64,000 nucleotides of DNA from Lachnospiraceae bacterium UBA1760 (GTDB lineage Bacteria; Bacillota; Clostridia; Lachnospirales; Lachnospiraceae): NCBI GenBank assembly GCA_002314775.1, contig DCHE01000013.1:1-64000 (forward strand), written 5' to 3'. Positions 52,817 through 60,575 of this stretch are shown piece by piece. A model generated the notes under the pieces. It was not told where the DNA came from. It saw only the letters and a list, made by a program, of their open reading frames with translations, and made no database searches. A program made the translations under genes and the position numbers. Every line of letters begins with the position of its first letter. The stretch's first letter is position 1.

Positions 52817-53723
52817 CTTTAATTTCCTCCTGTTTTTCTGACATTTCTCCAAGCTTATATGTGACAAAGGCACATACAAAAAGGAGGATTATTCCAAGAA
52901 TAATTGCTAAAACACCTGAACCCGCCATGCTTGATTCCTGCTGCACCTTGTAAAAAATAGCAAATGGCGAAGATACTATCAAGCCAATAATAGCAGAGTA
53001 GGTTGCTGTGAAATACCTCTTAAACAAGAAATCAATAAGCTTTGAAATAAAGAAAACTCCAAGGACACAGCCAATTCCAAATGGCATAAGAATTGCAGTG
53101 TAGTGAAGAAGTGTACTTATATCAAAGGCAGTGAGAGCCGAGATAAATCCGTTGATTGAGCTTATAATTCCAAAATAATAGCCTAAAATCATAAGGATGA
53201 GCGAGCCACTTACGCCGGGAATAATCATAGTTGCACTTGCAATTACGCCAATGAAGAAAAGCTTTACTATCTCAATGAAAGAGACAGAAAGCACATCATT
53301 TGCATCTCCACTTGCAGATAGAAGTGGAAGGATGATGGAAATTGCAAGGAATATGATGAAAATTACCACATTAACTGCAGTGTTTTTATGGGTATCTGTC
53401 TTTGAACCTTCCTTAATTCTTTTGAAAAGAATCGGAAGACCACCCAAAATAAGTCCAGTAAATGCCATTGCGGTAATAAAAGGCTGATTGGCCAGCAGAT
53501 AATCAACAGCCTTCGCAAATAATACAATTCCAATTCCACAGCCTATAAATATAGGTAGTAAGGTTTTTACACTTTTCTTAAAGCTTTTTAAAAGATTTGA
53601 TACTGCATCCAATAGCTTGTCGTAGATTCCCATTGAAACGGCCATAGTTCCGCCGCTCACGCCCGGGATAACATTTGCAACGCCGACAAACATTCCTTTT
53701 ATAATGTCAATGATAAACTTCAT
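52806..53723 (-). CDS. popT: DUF368 membrane protein (PopT-type undecaprenyl-phosphate translocase)
   Basis: 305 residues with about eight helices. The duplicated family motif is seen as GVANVIPGVSGGTMAV near the start and ATMIIPGVSGSLILMILGYYFG in the middle. DUF368 proteins have been identified as translocases that return the lipid carrier undecaprenyl phosphate to the inner leaflet; the symbol follows that work. I chose 53723, behind GAAGGAGA. A carrier recycler fits a genome that exports much lipid-linked glycan. The name rests on family membership only. Confidence 0.88.
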   Translation of the reverse strand: MKFIIDIIKGMFVGVANVIPGVSGGTMAVSMGIYDKLLDAVSNLLKSFKKSVKTLLPIFIGCGIGIVLFAKAVDYLLANQPFITAMAFTGLILGGLPILFKRIKEGSKTDTHKNTAVNVVIFIIFLAISIILPLLSASGDANDVLSVSFIEIVKLFFIGVIASATMIIPGVSGSLILMILGYYFGIISSINGFISALTAFDISTLLHYTAILMPFGIGCVLGVFFISKLIDFLFKRYFTATYSAIIGLIVSSPFAIFYKVQQESSMAGSGVLAIILGIILLFVCAFVTYKLGEMSEKQEEIKAEE

Positions 53724-53885
53724 TTTACGGTCTCCTTCTTTCTTCCGATAAATAGCAACATTAAGAATAACACAATTAATAAAAATGAACAACAGCATAC
53801 TGGAATAAAAGAACAAAATGTTTATACATTATTTATACATTATTTATACGTTAAATTAAACATGCAAATATTTGAAAAATATATC

Positions 53886-53914
53886 TGTACATAACAAATC
53901 TGATGTGATATACT
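53886..53914 (+). promoter_or_regulatory. Promoter of the first degV gene
   Basis: TGTACA (53886-53891), 17-base spacer, TATACT (53909-53914), with TG before the -10. Confidence 0.6.
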
Positions 53915-53930
53915 CGACATAGTTTTTAAT

Positions 53931-53945
53931 ACTACATCATGTAGT
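53931..53945. repeat. Palindrome downstream of the degV promoter
   Basis: ACTACAT, C, ATGTAGT is a perfect 15-bp dyad about ten bases past the expected transcription start. TAGTGT recurs at 53942 and 53950. A candidate repressor site; the regulator is unknown. Confidence 0.55.
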
Positions 53946-54002
53946 GTGGTAGTGTAGTAATGTGATGAAATGGAAGAATTGGTATTAAACAGAGGTGACG
54001 AT

Positions 54003-54836
54003 ATGAAGTTTAAGATTATAGGTGATAGCTGTACTGAGTTTCAGAAAAATGACTTGAAAAAAGAATACGTTAAGATGGCTCCACTTACAATTACAGTGGA
54101 TGATGTGGATGTTGTTGATGATGAGAACTTATCACACACAGTATTTCTTGCAATGCTTGACAATATGAAGAGTCCAGTAAAAACTGCATGTCCATCGCCA
54201 GATTCATACATTAAGTACTTTGATGATGCTGAGGATATTTATGTTATTACGCTTTCTTCCAAGCTCAGTGGCTCGTATGTGAGCGCAAGCATTGCTGCGG
54301 AGATTTACAAGGAAGACCACGATGTTAACATACATGTATTTGACTCGAAATCAGCTGCATCAGGACAGTACGCTGTATATAAATATATTGAAGCATTGTG
54401 CTTAGAAGGCGTGGAGTTCGAAGAAATTGTTACTAGAACAGAGGAATTTATTAAAAACCTTGAGGCGATATTTGTATTTGAGAGTCTTGAGACCCTTATT
54501 AAGAACGGAAGAGTTTCAAAGCTAAAGGGAAAGGTTGCTGAGGCACTCAACATAAAGCCTGTTTTACATGGAGTGGACGGAGAGATTCATGAGCTTGACA
54601 GAGGACGTGGAATGAACAGAGCCCTCAATGCTATCGTAAGGCAGATTGACAAGCAGATTAATAGTGGAAGAGTTATAGAGGTTGCATACATCAGTGAATG
54701 CGACGCACTCAACAGAGCCCTTAATATGAAAAAGCTTCTCCAGGAAAGACTTGGAGTAAAGGAAGTAGTAATATTAAGAAGCAGAGGTCTTGCTTCATCC
54801 TATGCAGGAAGAGGCGGAATTATCGTGGCCTGCTAG
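54003..54836 (+). CDS. DegV family fatty-acid-binding protein
   Basis: 277 residues. DegV/FakB proteins hold a fatty acid for phosphorylation by FakA, feeding phospholipid synthesis. KIIGDSCTEF opens the protein, and the family's TACPSPDSYIKYF, ITLSSKLSGSYVSA, FVFESLETLIKNGRVSKLKG and KPVLHGVDGEIHEL follow. I chose 54003 (GAGGTGA upstream); the frame from 53970 lacks a site. No FakA gene is in the window. A strong terminator follows. Confidence 0.93.
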   Translation: MKFKIIGDSCTEFQKNDLKKEYVKMAPLTITVDDVDVVDDENLSHTVFLAMLDNMKSPVKTACPSPDSYIKYFDDAEDIYVITLSSKLSGSYVSASIAAEIYKEDHDVNIHVFDSKSAASGQYAVYKYIEALCLEGVEFEEIVTRTEEFIKNLEAIFVFESLETLIKNGRVSKLKGKVAEALNIKPVLHGVDGEIHELDRGRGMNRALNAIVRQIDKQINSGRVIEVAYISECDALNRALNMKKLLQERLGVKEVVILRSRGLASSYAGRGGIIVAC

Positions 54837-54904
54837 GTTTATCCCTGAACCAGGAGTTTGACAAAGAGATATAATAAGAAACATTATATTATATGGAAAG
54901 AAAG

Positions 54905-54948
54905 AGCAAAGCATATTGCAGAAAACTGCAGATTGCTTTGCTATTTTT
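54905..54948 (+). terminator. Terminator after the first degV gene
   Basis: AGCAAAGCA...TTGCAG and CTGCA...TTGCTTTGCT pair around AAAA, followed by five Ts. Confidence 0.82.
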
Positions 54949-54979
54949 CGTGGAATAAAGGCATTTTTTGAGTATTTTG

Positions 54980-55008
54980 TTGTGATTTTTTATTTCTGAT
55001 GTTATAAT
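54980..55008 (+). promoter_or_regulatory. Promoter of the SH3/pseudo-amidase gene
   Basis: TTGTGA (54980-54985), 17-base spacer, TATAAT (55003-55008), with TG before the -10. Confidence 0.7.
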
Positions 55009-55083
55009 ACTTTTCGCATAAATTTATCGAGATTTAAAAATAACTGATATTGATATGTCATTTTAGGCCAGGAGAACATAAAA

Positions 55084-56124
55084 ATGCTTAGCAGGATAAA
55101 AAAATACTTACCTATTATATTGATATTTGCGATGGTGCTTACGGGATGTGGAAGTGCCTCCTCATCAAAGACTGAAACAACTAAGGAAAAAACTGAAGAG
55201 GAAATAACCGAAGCCGAAACCACAGAGAGCCCTATCGATGAAAATGGATTTACAAGAACCGATGACTATATTATGACGACGGTCGGAAAGGTAAATCTGA
55301 GGCTTGAACCGAGTACTGATAGTAAGATCCAGATGGAGCTTTCAAAGAATGTTTATCTTAACAGAACGGGCTACAATGATTCCTGGTCAAGAGTAAGGCT
55401 CAATGGCAAGGATTATTATGTGTATTCCAAGTATGTTCAGGTAGCCACAATAGAGTGGGCATCGGATAACGATGCGATAAGGCAGAATCATAGGATTTTC
55501 CTGGATCCGGCAAAGCAGGAGACTGCGGATGATACTCTTGAGCCGATTGGACCAGGGGCTGAAACAGAAAAAGCAAGGTCAGGGACCGGTGCAGTTGGAG
55601 TAAATACCGGAATAAGTGAGTGTGATGTAACACTTATTGCCTGTACATATATTAAAACTGAGCTTGAGAACCGTGGATATACAGTAGTGATGTCCAGAGA
55701 GACAAGTGACGTATCAATCAGTAATTCTGAGAGAGCCAAGGCGGCAACTGTAAATGAATGTGATATCTACGTCAGAGTTCAGGCTGGTCAAAGCGAAAAC
55801 CCTAAGAATAAAGGACTTATCGGATTTGTTGTTACCAGCTCCAATCCATACGTCAAGCGTAATTATAAGAAGAGCTACAGCTTGTGTAAGGACATAGTTG
55901 TTTCGGTTTACACAGAGACAGGCTGCACGATGCAGGGAATCAAGGAAACCGATGATTTTGCATCCCTAAACTGGTGTGATGTGCCAGCAACATCCATAAA
56001 CATTGGATTTTTATCAAATGCTTCTGACGAGACTAATCTTTCAGATAAAACATATCTGAAGAATCTAGCAAAGGCATTTGCAATTGGTATAGATAATTAT
56101 TTTGAGATAGGAGTAGAAGAATAA
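55084..56124 (+). CDS. SH3-containing lipoprotein with degenerate amidase_3 domain
   Basis: 346 residues. The signal ends in the lipobox LTGC (C21). After a Thr/Glu linker, about 60-125 form a bacterial SH3 domain (GKVNLRLEPSTDSKIQMEL, WSRVRLNGKDYYVYSKYV). About 137-340 follow the fold of N-acetylmuramoyl-L-alanine amidases (amidase_3), but the active site is lost. DPGHGG reads DPAKQ (K144), the SIHANA histidine reads Q233 in VRVQAGQ, and the catalytic Glu before LGFLSN reads N306 in NIGFLSN; only E179 remains. It is probably a wall-binding or regulatory protein, not an enzyme. Start 55084 follows CAGGAG; the stop overlaps the next degV by one base. Confidence 0.85.
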   Translation: MLSRIKKYLPIILIFAMVLTGCGSASSSKTETTKEKTEEEITEAETTESPIDENGFTRTDDYIMTTVGKVNLRLEPSTDSKIQMELSKNVYLNRTGYNDSWSRVRLNGKDYYVYSKYVQVATIEWASDNDAIRQNHRIFLDPAKQETADDTLEPIGPGAETEKARSGTGAVGVNTGISECDVTLIACTYIKTELENRGYTVVMSRETSDVSISNSERAKAATVNECDIYVRVQAGQSENPKNKGLIGFVVTSSNPYVKRNYKKSYSLCKDIVVSVYTETGCTMQGIKETDDFASLNWCDVPATSINIGFLSNASDETNLSDKTYLKNLAKAFAIGIDNYFEIGVEE

Positions 56125-56996
56125 TGAGAAACTACATATTAATAAGTGATTCAACTATGGATCTGCCAGCCGACGTTGTAAATGAGCTCGGTATTGAGGT
56201 AATCCCATTTAACTTTTCAATAAATGATACTACATATCTTCACTATCCAGATGAGCGTGAGATGTCAAGTAAGGAATTCTATACAAAGTTGAGAAATGGA
56301 GCAATGCCTGTCACCTCTCAGGTTAATCCTAAAACCTATCAGGATTATTTTAAGAAGTATGTAGCTGATGGAAAGGATATAGTTTATATTTGCTTCACCA
56401 CAGGACTCAGCGGCTCCTGCCAGTCTGCAAATATTGCAGCAAATGAGCTTATGGATAAGTATCCGGACAGAAAGATTACTGTAATTGATTCGAGATGCGC
56501 ATCTGTTGGCGAGGGCGTATTTGTTTATAATGCTGCTAAGCTTTATAACAGTGGAGCTTCTATGGAGGAGCTTGAAGAGTGGATACTTAATAATAGAAGC
56601 AACGCAAGACACTGGTTTATGGTCGAGGACTTATTTCACCTTAAGAGAGGCGGCCGAGTTTCGACTGTAGAGGCAGTAGTTGGTTCAGCACTAAAGATTA
56701 AGCCAATACTTTCTGTTGATGATGAGGGTAAGCTTGTGGTTAAATCAAAAGCCAGAGGTAATAACAAGGCTATGGAATATCTTATTGGTAAGGTTAAAGA
56801 GGAGGGGGTTGACCTTGACAATCAGACACTTATCATAGGACATGCAGACTGTGTGGAAAAGGCAGAAAAATTGAAAGAGGCACTTATTGAACAGGGTCTG
56901 GGAAAGGATTTCATTATTTCAGGTATAGGTCCAATTATTGGTACTCATGTAGGCCCGGGAATGCTCGCAGTTACTTTTATGGGAAAAAAATGTTGA
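56124..56996 (+). CDS. DegV family fatty-acid-binding protein (second)
   Basis: 290 residues; the ATG overlaps the previous stop (TAATG), so translation is coupled to the pseudo-amidase. ILISDSTMDLP, MPVTSQVNPKTYQDYF, ICFTTGLSGSCQSA, DSRCASVGEGVFVY and FHLKRGGRVSTVEAVVGSALKIKPIL are the DegV landmarks. It has less similarity to the first DegV at 54003 than a recent tandem copy would. Coupling to an envelope lipoprotein suggests a link between lipid and wall synthesis, but this is inference. Confidence 0.94.
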   Translation: MRNYILISDSTMDLPADVVNELGIEVIPFNFSINDTTYLHYPDEREMSSKEFYTKLRNGAMPVTSQVNPKTYQDYFKKYVADGKDIVYICFTTGLSGSCQSANIAANELMDKYPDRKITVIDSRCASVGEGVFVYNAAKLYNSGASMEELEEWILNNRSNARHWFMVEDLFHLKRGGRVSTVEAVVGSALKIKPILSVDDEGKLVVKSKARGNNKAMEYLIGKVKEEGVDLDNQTLIIGHADCVEKAEKLKEALIEQGLGKDFIISGIGPIIGTHVGPGMLAVTFMGKKC

Positions 56997-57021
56997 CACA
57001 TAATTGTAACAGTGCTAATAT
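56993..57021 (+). promoter_or_regulatory. Promoter of the SH3-SleB hydrolase gene
   Basis: TTGACA (56993-56998), 17-base spacer, TAATAT (57016-57021), with TG before the -10. The -35 overlaps the stop codon of the second degV. Confidence 0.75.
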
Positions 57022-57043
57022 GTGCTTGTAACAAAGTTGTAAC
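57005..57043 (+). promoter_or_regulatory. WalR-type binding site (TGTAAC direct repeats)
   Basis: TGTAAC occurs at 57005-57010, 57027-57032 and 57038-57043. The last two are spaced by exactly five bases, which matches the WalR (YycF) consensus TGTWAH-N5-TGTWAH; the first lies 22 bases upstream, on the same face of the helix. The pair covers the expected transcription start (near 57028), which would favour repression. The downstream gene is a wall hydrolase, the usual WalR target class. Confidence 0.65.
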
Positions 57044-57145
57044 AAACTTAAGAAATGCGCAATATTCTGTGGTTTTTGTGAAACATTTACAAAATCTAGT
57101 GTGAATTTGTGCGATTTCAACAGTACAGAAGGAAAGGTTTTATCT

Positions 57146-58636
57146 ATGAGCAAAAGTACAGAGTTAAAACTAAAGAAAACTGGCAAACTACTTAAGAAAG
57201 AACTATTTAGCAAAAAGTACATCGTAAGAAACATTCTTGCATTACTTGTGATAGTATCAATTTCTATTATTATTGGTACATCAGTTGCAGGCAATGGAAT
57301 CAAGAGTGCAGATGTTGTAACAGATGACGCATCAGGAACTAATCTTGATACAGCAGAGATATCAATTACAGAGAATATTTACGAGATCACACCAACTGAG
57401 GCATCATGCATATTGGACAGCTCGATTGAGACATTAAAAGCAGATATGGTTGAGCCTGAGGTTGATAAGGTTGCAGTTGATGTTAACCAGGTTTCGCAGA
57501 TTAATGCAATTGATTTATCAGGTAAAGTTGTATCTAATATTGATAATCTCAATGTTAGAAAGGCTGGCGACGAATCTTCAGAGGTTATTGGCCGTATGAT
57601 GGAGTATTCCGTTGCAAAGCTTGTTGAGGAAGGTGATGAGTGGACACTCATTGAATCAAACGGACTCAAGGGCTATGTTAAGAATGATTATATTCTTATC
57701 GGAGATGAGGCAGCAGCAATTAGTGATAAGTGCCTTAAGTCAATCGGTACTGTAACAGCAGACGAGCTCAGAATCAGAGAGAAGGCTAACACTACTAGTG
57801 ATGTTGTGGCAATTGCCGAGAAGAATGACAAGTTTGTAGTAGTTAAGGAGTACTCAAGCAAGGATTGGTATTGTGTAAGACTCTACAACGGTAACTATGG
57901 TTTTATCGCTACAGATTACGTTTCACTTAATGACGGCTTTGAAAATGCAGTAACAATTGCTAAGGTTGATGCATTAAAGAATGAGGATAAGAAGGTTAAG
58001 GAGAAACCAAAGGTAACTCAGGTTGCTTCTTCATCAAGTACAGGAAAGACATCAGGTTCTTCTAGTTCAAGTTCTTCGACCTCTTCAACAACAAGCGGTT
58101 CAAAGACAAATACTTCAACATCAACAAGTACTTCGACATCAACAAGTACATCATCAAAGACAGAGACAAAAACAGAAACAAAGACAGAGACAACAACAAC
58201 TACTACTACCACTACATCTGATAATCCATACGGTGGTAACAGAGTATATCCAGCTACTGTAAACAGAGGTAGCTTCGGACTTAGTGATGAAGATATTTAC
58301 ATGATAGCTTGTGTTGTATATGCTGAGGCAGGTAACCAGAGCTATGAAGGAAAGCTTGCTCTTGCTAACGTAATTCTTAACAGACTTGCTTCTGGTAAGT
58401 GGGGCAACACAGTTCATGGAGTTCTTTATGCAAAGAACCAGTTTACAGCTGTCAATGGAAAGTGGTATAAGCAGGCATTTGAAGGAGGTCCACCAGATTC
58501 TTGTATGAAGGCTGCTCAGGAAGCTGCAGGTGGAGTTAACAATTGTGGAACTTTCTTAAGCTACAGAACATTAAGAATTGCCAAGTTTACAACCTATTCA
58601 TCATACATGATAATAGGAAATCATTGTTTCTTCTAA
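57146..58636 (+). CDS. Secreted SH3-SleB/CwlJ-type cell-wall hydrolase
   Basis: 496 residues. A basic start and one membrane helix (about 28-48) act as signal anchor or signal peptide. Two bacterial SH3 domains follow (about 130-195, VSNIDNLNVRKAGDES; 200-265, IGTVTADELRIREKANTT). A roughly 80-residue Ser/Thr-rich linker with STSTST and KTETKTET runs comes next, then a SleB-type hydrolase_2 domain: VVYAEAGNQSYEGKLALANVILNR (catalytic E394), FTAVNGKWY and the terminal IGNHCFF. These enzymes cut glycan strands; many clostridia use them in growing cells, so this is not evidence of sporulation. I chose 57146 after GGAAAGG. A WalR-type box sits on its promoter. Confidence 0.92.
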   Translation: MSKSTELKLKKTGKLLKKELFSKKYIVRNILALLVIVSISIIIGTSVAGNGIKSADVVTDDASGTNLDTAEISITENIYEITPTEASCILDSSIETLKADMVEPEVDKVAVDVNQVSQINAIDLSGKVVSNIDNLNVRKAGDESSEVIGRMMEYSVAKLVEEGDEWTLIESNGLKGYVKNDYILIGDEAAAISDKCLKSIGTVTADELRIREKANTTSDVVAIAEKNDKFVVVKEYSSKDWYCVRLYNGNYGFIATDYVSLNDGFENAVTIAKVDALKNEDKKVKEKPKVTQVASSSSTGKTSGSSSSSSSTSSTTSGSKTNTSTSTSTSTSTSTSSKTETKTETKTETTTTTTTTTSDNPYGGNRVYPATVNRGSFGLSDEDIYMIACVVYAEAGNQSYEGKLALANVILNRLASGKWGNTVHGVLYAKNQFTAVNGKWYKQAFEGGPPDSCMKAAQEAAGGVNNCGTFLSYRTLRIAKFTTYSSYMIIGNHCFF

Positions 58637-58645
58637 AGAACTTTA

Positions 58646-58677
58646 AACCAGGTACAATTTCGTACCTGGTTTTTTTA
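58646..58677 (+). terminator. Terminator of the SleB-like gene, left tip of the giant inverted repeat
   Basis: AACCAGGTAC (58646-58655), loop AATTTC, GTACCTGGTT (58662-58671), then Ts. The same stem recurs inverted at 59075-59100. Confidence 0.9.
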
Positions 58678-59059
58678 TGCCCAAATCCACACTTTAGTGA
58701 ATTATGTGCTGCCTTAGTGATTTGACGACTGCTTCTATGCATAGGCCTCTCCAATGAACGGCTTCGCAAATTTTTGCTGGCAATCTTAGCCCCCTTGAAC
58801 CGTTCATGGCGCGTCGCGAAGTGTATTTGCCAGAGAGGTGGAGATGATAGAACAATAATGCCAATTATTGTTCTATCAGATACGCCTAACTGGCAAATGG
58901 TTCGCGGAGGCGGCGCGCCTTCGAGAGATGAACGAGTGAAAGGGGGCTAAGATTCCCGCAAAAATTTGTGTTAGTGATTGGAGAGGCCTATGCATAGAAG
59001 CAGATTTTAGTTTGCGAAGGCAGCACATAAAAGATATAAACGAATAAAGATGGGGGCTT

Positions 59060-59100
59060 TGGGCATAAAAATACGGCCAGGTACGTAAGTGTACCTGGCC
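59060..59100 (-). terminator. Terminator of argG, right tip of the giant inverted repeat
   Basis: On the minus strand: GGCCAGGTAC, loop ACTTAC, GTACCTGGCC (59100-59075), then GTATTTTT. Confidence 0.88.
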
Positions 59101-59115
59101 GGGTTAGCTTTTGAA

Positions 59116-60339
59116 TTATTTGTTCTTTTCTTCACGCTGAAGCTTGTGCATTGCACGAACCTTCATTGGAAGTCCGAAGAGTGTGATGAAGCCTGTAGCA
59201 TCTGTGTGATCATAGAGGTCACCAGTTGTGAAGCTTGCAAGAGACTCTGAATAGAGAGAGTATGGAGAAGTTGTACCAGCCTTGATTATGTTACCCTTGT
59301 AAAGCTTGAACTTAACCTCACCTGTTACATATTCCTGTGTAACGTCTACAAATGCTGAGAGTGCTTCACGAAGTGGGCAGAACCACTTTCCTTCGTATAC
59401 AAGGTCAGCAAGCTTAGCACCAATCTGCTTTGAGTATGCAAGTGTATCTCTGTCAAGGATGAGCTCCTCAAGCTGCTTGTGTGCCTCAACTAAGATAGTT
59501 CCGCCTGGAGTCTCATAAACACCACGAGACTTCATACCAACTACACGGTTTTCAACGATATCAATGATACCAACACCATGCTTTCCGCCAAGTGTGTTGA
59601 GTTCTCTGATAATGTCAGAGGTCTTCATCTTCTTGCCATTTAATGCAACTGGAATACCCTTCTCGAAGTTAAGAGTGATATACTCTGGTTCGTCAGGAGC
59701 ATTCTCAGGAGAATTACCAAGAACTAAAAGATCTGAATAGTTTGGCTCGTTTGCTGGGCTCTCAAGCTCAAGACCCTCGTGGCTGATATGCCAGATATTA
59801 CGGTCACGGCTATATGAGTGCTTTGCGTCGAATGGAAGATCGATTCCGTGAGCCTTACAGTAATCAAGCTCAGCCTCTCTTGAATCCATCTGCCACTTTG
59901 GATCACGCCATGGAGCGATAATCTTAATGTCAGGAGCAAGTGCCTTTATTGAAAGCTCGAAACGAAGCTGATCATTTCCCTTACCAGTAGCACCGTGACA
60001 AATTGCAACAGCACCCTCTTTACGAGCAATTTCAACAAGTCTCTTTGCGATAACAGGTCTTGCAAATGAAGTACCAAGAAGGTACTTATTCTCGTAAACT
60101 GCATTAGCCTTTACACATGGCATAATGAAGTCATCACAGAACTCATCAACAACATCCTCGATATAAAGCTTTTCAGCTCCTGAATACTTTGCTCTCTCAG
60201 AAAGACCATCAAGCTCATTGCCCTGTCCAACATCGATACATGCACAAACTACATCGTAATCATAAGTTTCCTTTAACCATGGAATAATGGCAGTTGTATC
60301 AAGACCGCCTGAGTAGGCAAGAACAACTTTTTCCTTCAT
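59116..60339 (-). CDS. argG: Argininosuccinate synthase
   Basis: Joins citrulline and aspartate with ATP in arginine synthesis. 407 residues, usual length. [18 protein letters not shown] holds the PP-loop, and [29 protein letters not shown] and [13 protein letters not shown] are typical. It diverges from argC, and the two promoters are mirror images. The leader carries CGGGA-AA-TCCCG (60371-60382), and the ribosome site is AGGAGGA. Together with argCJB it covers part of the pathway; argD, argF and argH are not in the window. Confidence 0.97.
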   Translation of the reverse strand: MKEKVVLAYSGGLDTTAIIPWLKETYDYDVVCACIDVGQGNELDGLSERAKYSGAEKLYIEDVVDEFCDDFIMPCVKANAVYENKYLLGTSFARPVIAKRLVEIARKEGAVAICHGATGKGNDQLRFELSIKALAPDIKIIAPWRDPKWQMDSREAELDYCKAHGIDLPFDAKHSYSRDRNIWHISHEGLELESPANEPNYSDLLVLGNSPENAPDEPEYITLNFEKGIPVALNGKKMKTSDIIRELNTLGGKHGVGIIDIVENRVVGMKSRGVYETPGGTILVEAHKQLEELILDRDTLAYSKQIGAKLADLVYEGKWFCPLREALSAFVDVTQEYVTGEVKFKLYKGNIIKAGTTSPYSLYSESLASFTTGDLYDHTDATGFITLFGLPMKVRAMHKLQREEKNK

Positions 60340-60393
60340 AAATATATTCCTCCTAAAAGTCTTATTTCAACGGGAAATCCCGTAATTAAACTT

Positions 60394-60422
60394 AATATAT
60401 AATAATTAGAAGAGATATGCAA
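60394..60422 (-). promoter_or_regulatory. Promoter of argG
   Basis: On the minus strand: TTGCAT (60417-60422), 17-base spacer, TATATT (60394-60399). Confidence 0.65.
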
Positions 60423-60521
60423 GTGTTTTATATGCAAATATAATGATAATATTCATTAAATATGCATAAAATGTGAATAATATACATAATATATGAATAT
60501 TTTGAAAAAACACTTGCATAT
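60415..60521. promoter_or_regulatory. Mirrored argG/argC control region with ARG-box-like sites
   Basis: ATATGCAAGTGTTTT (60415-60429) recurs inverted as AAAACACTTGCATAT (60507-60521); each copy contains the -35 of its promoter. Between them lie ArgR-like half-sites: ATTCA near 60451, TGAAT at about 60474 and 60494, and ATTCA near 60523. TGCATATTATTCA (60515-60527) resembles a full ARG box over the argC -35. Regulation by ArgR is inferred from context and motif. Confidence 0.6.
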
Positions 60522-60542
60522 TATTCAAAGTAGGATTATAAT
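60514..60542 (+). promoter_or_regulatory. Promoter of argC-argJ-argB
   Basis: TTGCAT (60514-60519), 17-base spacer, TATAAT (60537-60542). Confidence 0.7.
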
Positions 60543-60575
60543 TCCAAAAAGATGAGTAATAAGGAGGAGTATAGG

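Larger units (their letters stand above)
58646..59100. repeat. Giant (about 455 bp) interrupted inverted repeat
   Basis: Two arms mirror each other in conserved blocks separated by unrelated spacers. Pairs (left/right): terminator stems 58646/59100; TATGCCCAAA 58676-58685/59058-59067; a 14-base block 58702-58715/59017-59030; a perfect 27-base block 58729-58755/58977-59003; a near-perfect roughly 30-base block 58767-58796/58940-58968; GTTCAT 58802/58928; CGCGAA 58815/58901; ATTTGCCAG 58825-58833/58890-58898; and GATAGAACAATAAT 58846-58859/58864-58877 at the centre with loop GCCA. No ORF or convincing promoter is seen inside. It fills the space between two converging genes and supplies a terminator to each. 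It may be a mobile palindromic element or a large hairpin RNA. Confidence 0.9.

Noticed and set aside
57146..58636. Evidence for sporulation from a SleB domain
   Set aside because: SleB/CwlJ-type hydrolases are common in non-sporulating clostridia, and no other spore gene is in the window.
58687..59056. A protein or promoter inside the giant inverted repeat
   Set aside because: No ORF of meaningful length with a ribosome site, and no -35/-10 pair at standard spacing that I could support.
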